From positions 1 through 18,313 of the forward strand of contig DCHP01000036.1 of NCBI GenBank assembly GCA_002315675.1: 18,313 bases of DNA. Reading direction: 5' to 3'. Source of the stretch: Rikenellaceae bacterium UBA1749 (GTDB lineage Bacteria; Bacteroidota; Bacteroidia; Bacteroidales; Rikenellaceae). A program made the position numbers and the translations under genes. The notes under the pieces were generated by a model. The model did not search any database. It worked only from the letters and a program-made list of their open reading frames with translations, and was not told the DNA's origin. Below, in pieces: positions 16,365-18,313 of the stretch (position 1 is the first letter of the stretch; the number at the start of each line of letters is the position of its first letter).

Positions 16365-17064
16365 GTTTGAATACGATAGGCATCTGAATCATCAAACGAA
16401 CTGCACGACCATTATTCTTGGCTGGTGTCCACTTCTTTGGTGAACGTGCTACTATATCAAGAGCAGCCTTATCCAATTCACGATCAACGCCACGCATAAG
16501 TTTGATATTGGAAATCTGGCCATCACGTTCAACTACGAAAGATACAGTGACACGACCTTCAACACCATTATCAAGTGCAATAGGAGGATATTTTAGGTTC
16601 TGCTGGCACCAACGTGAGAACTCGGTCTGACCATCCTTACCCATAAACTTAGGCATTTCCTCTGCAAAAACAAGCGGCGCTTCTTCATCTACAGCTTCTT
16701 CAGCAGGGCCTGTGTAAGTACCACCGAATTTTGTTACGTCAACTGCAAGCTGGTCCATATCCATATCAAATATTGACATGTCCTGCTCAATCTTGGTATC
16801 ATTCTTAACGACATTAATCATATCTGAAAGAACAACAGCCTGAGTCTTTATTGGTGCAGGTGGACGTTTATCTTCCTGAACTGTTACTTCCACAATTTCT
16901 TGTTCTGCCACAACAACAGGTGTTTCTGTCTGTTCAATGACACGTTCTTTTACACTCCAGCTGAAAGCACCTTTTATCAGCAAAAGCGATACAATCAAAC
17001 CAAGCAATAAGAAATACTCTCTCTTATTGTTCAAGTCTGCAGAAGGAGATTTTTTGAGTTCCAT
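16354..17064 (-). CDS. TonB family energy transducer
   Basis: This 236-residue inner-membrane protein has a short cytoplasmic N-terminus, one membrane segment (about 17-34, YFLLLGLIVSLLLIKGAF), a periplasmic linker and a C-terminal TonB domain (about 145-236). The C-terminal domain contains YPPIALDNGVEGRVTVSF, DGQISNIKLMRGV and the FKLEL end. It would pass proton-motive energy from ExbBD to outer-membrane receptors such as SusC-like transporters. The linker has few proline repeats (RPPAPI near 67-72) and is acidic. I chose ATG 17064: an in-frame GTG at 17112 overlaps a promoter box. exbB/exbD are not in the window. A perfect terminator hairpin follows, so the gene appears to be a single transcript. 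Which receptor it serves cannot be told. Confidence 0.9.
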   Translation of the reverse strand: MELKKSPSADLNNKREYFLLLGLIVSLLLIKGAFSWSVKERVIEQTETPVVVAEQEIVEVTVQEDKRPPAPIKTQAVVLSDMINVVKNDTKIEQDMSIFDMDMDQLAVDVTKFGGTYTGPAEEAVDEEAPLVFAEEMPKFMGKDGQTEFSRWCQQNLKYPPIALDNGVEGRVTVSFVVERDGQISNIKLMRGVDRELDKAALDIVARSPKKWTPAKNNGRAVRLMIQMPIVFKLEL

Positions 17065-17111
17065 TATATTTTTTATTTTTCTTTTCTTGATATATACCCA
17101 CAAAGGTTTCA

Positions 17112-17119
17112 CAAAGTTA
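17112..17119 (-). promoter_or_regulatory. Bacteroides-type -7 box for the tonB-family gene
   Basis: The - strand reads TAACTTTG, identical to the box before lipA and matching TAnnTTTG. It lies 47 bases upstream of the chosen ATG at 17064, giving a leader of about 40 bases. No clear -33 element is visible in the AT-rich sequence upstream. Confidence 0.5.
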
Positions 17120-17203
17120 TATAAAAAAACATAATTGTAAAATATATTTAAGTTTTTTTAAGAGATACAACTTGTTACGTTAAAAATAATTACGCAAAAA
17201 TGG

Positions 17204-17211
17204 TATTTTTG
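17204..17211 (+). promoter_or_regulatory. Bacteroides-type -7 box for rlmN
   Basis: TATTTTTG matches TAnnTTTG and ends 18 bases before the ATG at 17230. It lies downstream of an earlier in-frame ATG at 17200, which could not be translated from a transcript starting at this promoter. A -33 element is not evident, and A/T-rich sequence makes chance matches possible. Confidence 0.35.
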
Positions 17212-17229
17212 CAAAAAAAGAAAGAAACA

Positions 17230-18237
17230 ATGTGGTTACTAGGAAACAGCATAAACGATCTAAACGAAATAGTACTTAATGTCGGATTACGACGTTTTGT
17301 AGGAGCCCAACTGGCAGATTGGATATACAAAAAGAACGTCACTTCATATGAACAGATGACAAACATTGGCCCCAAGATATCTGGTCTGATTTCTGGTGCC
17401 GGCTATGAAATTGGTGGATTTGAGCCATCAAAGGAACTGAAAGCCATTGATGGGACCAGAAAACTGTTGTTTCAGACACTGGGAGGGGGCCTGATTGAAT
17501 CCGTCTACATTCCTGATGGTGACAGGGCTACACTTTGCGTCAGTTCACAGTCAGGCTGCAAGATGGGTTGTAAATTCTGCATGACAGGAGCGAGTGGTTT
17601 TGGTTGTAACCTGACAAGTGGCGAAATAATAGGTCAGATATTAAGATGCGGAAATGCCGAGAAACTAACCAATGTTGTTATGATGGGAATGGGAGAACCT
17701 CTCGACAATATTGACGAGGTCCTCAAAAGCATCGAAATAATGACATCCCCGTGGGGTCTGGCCTGGAGCCCTACCAGAATAACCTTATCAACAGTCGGAG
17801 TGTTGAAAAATATAGAAAGATTCCTCAATGAAACAAAAGTTAATCTGGCTATCAGTCTGCACAACCCATTTCCTGAAGAACGAAAGACATTGGTTCCTTC
17901 AGAAAATATAAACCCGATTTACAAGGTAATAAATATTTTAAAACGGTATGATTTCTCCGGACAAAGAAGACTAAGTTTCGAATATACAATGTTTGAAGGA
18001 TGGAATGATTCTGATAGACATCTCAGTGAACTTTCAAGTCTGCTTGGTCAGCTTGATTGCAGAGTCAATCTGATTAGATTTCACAATGACGGTAATAGTC
18101 CGCTGAAAGGGACCGATGACAGAAGAATCAAATATTTCAATACAGAGCTCAATAACAGGGGAATCCATACAACTACAAGAACATCAAGAGGTGAGGACAT
18201 ACTTGCAGCATGTGGTATGCTGGCAAACCGCAAATAG
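17230..18237 (+). CDS. rlmN: Dual-specificity RNA methyltransferase RlmN (23S rRNA A2503, tRNA A37)
   Basis: This radical SAM enzyme (335 residues from ATG 17230) methylates C2 of A2503 in 23S rRNA and A37 in some tRNAs. The radical SAM cluster is CKMGCKFC. The cysteine in TLCVSSQ lies seven residues before it, as in E. coli RlmN, and the methyl-carrying catalytic Cys is in LAACGML near the C-terminus. Other family blocks are MGMGEPLDN, LSTVGV, LAISLHNP and EYTMFEGWND. I prefer ATG 17230 because family members begin just before the LLG...L segment and a promoter-like box lies between 17200 and 17230. An in-frame ATG at 17200 would add ten residues. The gene is divergent from the tonB-family gene. 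Confidence 0.96.
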   Translation: MWLLGNSINDLNEIVLNVGLRRFVGAQLADWIYKKNVTSYEQMTNIGPKISGLISGAGYEIGGFEPSKELKAIDGTRKLLFQTLGGGLIESVYIPDGDRATLCVSSQSGCKMGCKFCMTGASGFGCNLTSGEIIGQILRCGNAEKLTNVVMMGMGEPLDNIDEVLKSIEIMTSPWGLAWSPTRITLSTVGVLKNIERFLNETKVNLAISLHNPFPEERKTLVPSENINPIYKVINILKRYDFSGQRRLSFEYTMFEGWNDSDRHLSELSSLLGQLDCRVNLIRFHNDGNSPLKGTDDRRIKYFNTELNNRGIHTTTRTSRGEDILAACGMLANRK

Positions 18238-18313
18238 AGTAGACTCTTTCGGATTGAAAGCTAAAATCAAAAAAATCAGTCCGGTTTAAGAAGCTGTTTT
18301 GAAATCATTGTAT

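Noticed and set aside
18246..18260. Small hairpin CTTTC/GAAAG after rlmN as a terminator
   Set aside because: The stem has only five bases and no T run follows, so it is not supported.
1..18313. CRISPR arrays, tRNA or rRNA genes, insertion sequences, SusC/SusD pair
   Set aside because: I saw no regularly spaced repeats, no tRNA-like or rRNA sequence, no transposase and no SusC/D-like protein on either strand.

Overview
The window looks like a chromosomal segment from a member of the Bacteroidales (Bacteroides, Phocaeicola, Prevotella or a relative). The evidence is a secreted-lipoprotein GH92 mannosidase and a GH31 enzyme typical of gut glycan degraders, promoter -7 boxes of the Bacteroides type (TAnnTTTG) upstream of several genes, no strong Shine-Dalgarno sequences, and a Bacteroidetes-type TonB-family protein. 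I cannot fix the genus by reading alone.

Left part (447-5977, + strand): a tightly packed five-gene catabolic operon encoding an aldo/keto reductase, a COG3618 lactonase, a zinc alcohol dehydrogenase, a tagaturonate reductase (UxaB family) and an altronate dehydratase (UxaA). Read in order, these enzymes give a complete route L-galactose -> L-galactonolactone -> L-galactonate -> D-tagaturonate -> D-altronate -> 2-keto-3-deoxy-D-gluconate. The first three steps match the L-galactose pathway described biochemically in Bacteroides vulgatus. Here the two following uronate-pathway enzymes are in the same operon. Three of the four junctions are 4-base ATGA overlaps. No transporter, regulator or glycosidase for L-galactose is in the window.

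Middle part (6160-11779, - strand): a GH92 alpha-mannosidase lipoprotein and a divergent GH31 lipoprotein, probably both secreted exo-glycosidases, followed upstream by a solitary beta-class DNA methyltransferase with no restriction partner.

Right part (11852-18237): housekeeping genes. lipA-lipB-recJ on the + strand form a likely operon (lipoate synthesis plus the RecJ exonuclease). hflX (GTPase) and a TonB-family gene are on the - strand, separated by a perfect rho-independent terminator hairpin. rlmN (23S rRNA/tRNA methyltransferase) is on the + strand, divergent from the tonB-family gene. recJ and hflX converge and overlap by 20 bases.

Nothing in the window is a clear mobile element, CRISPR array, tRNA or rRNA. 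The best candidates for a second look are the self-contained L-galactose operon, the GH31 enzyme with altered active-site motifs, the methyltransferase with an altered SAM-binding motif, and an hflX promoter that appears to be embedded beside the tonB terminator so that hflX transcripts start inside the hairpin.
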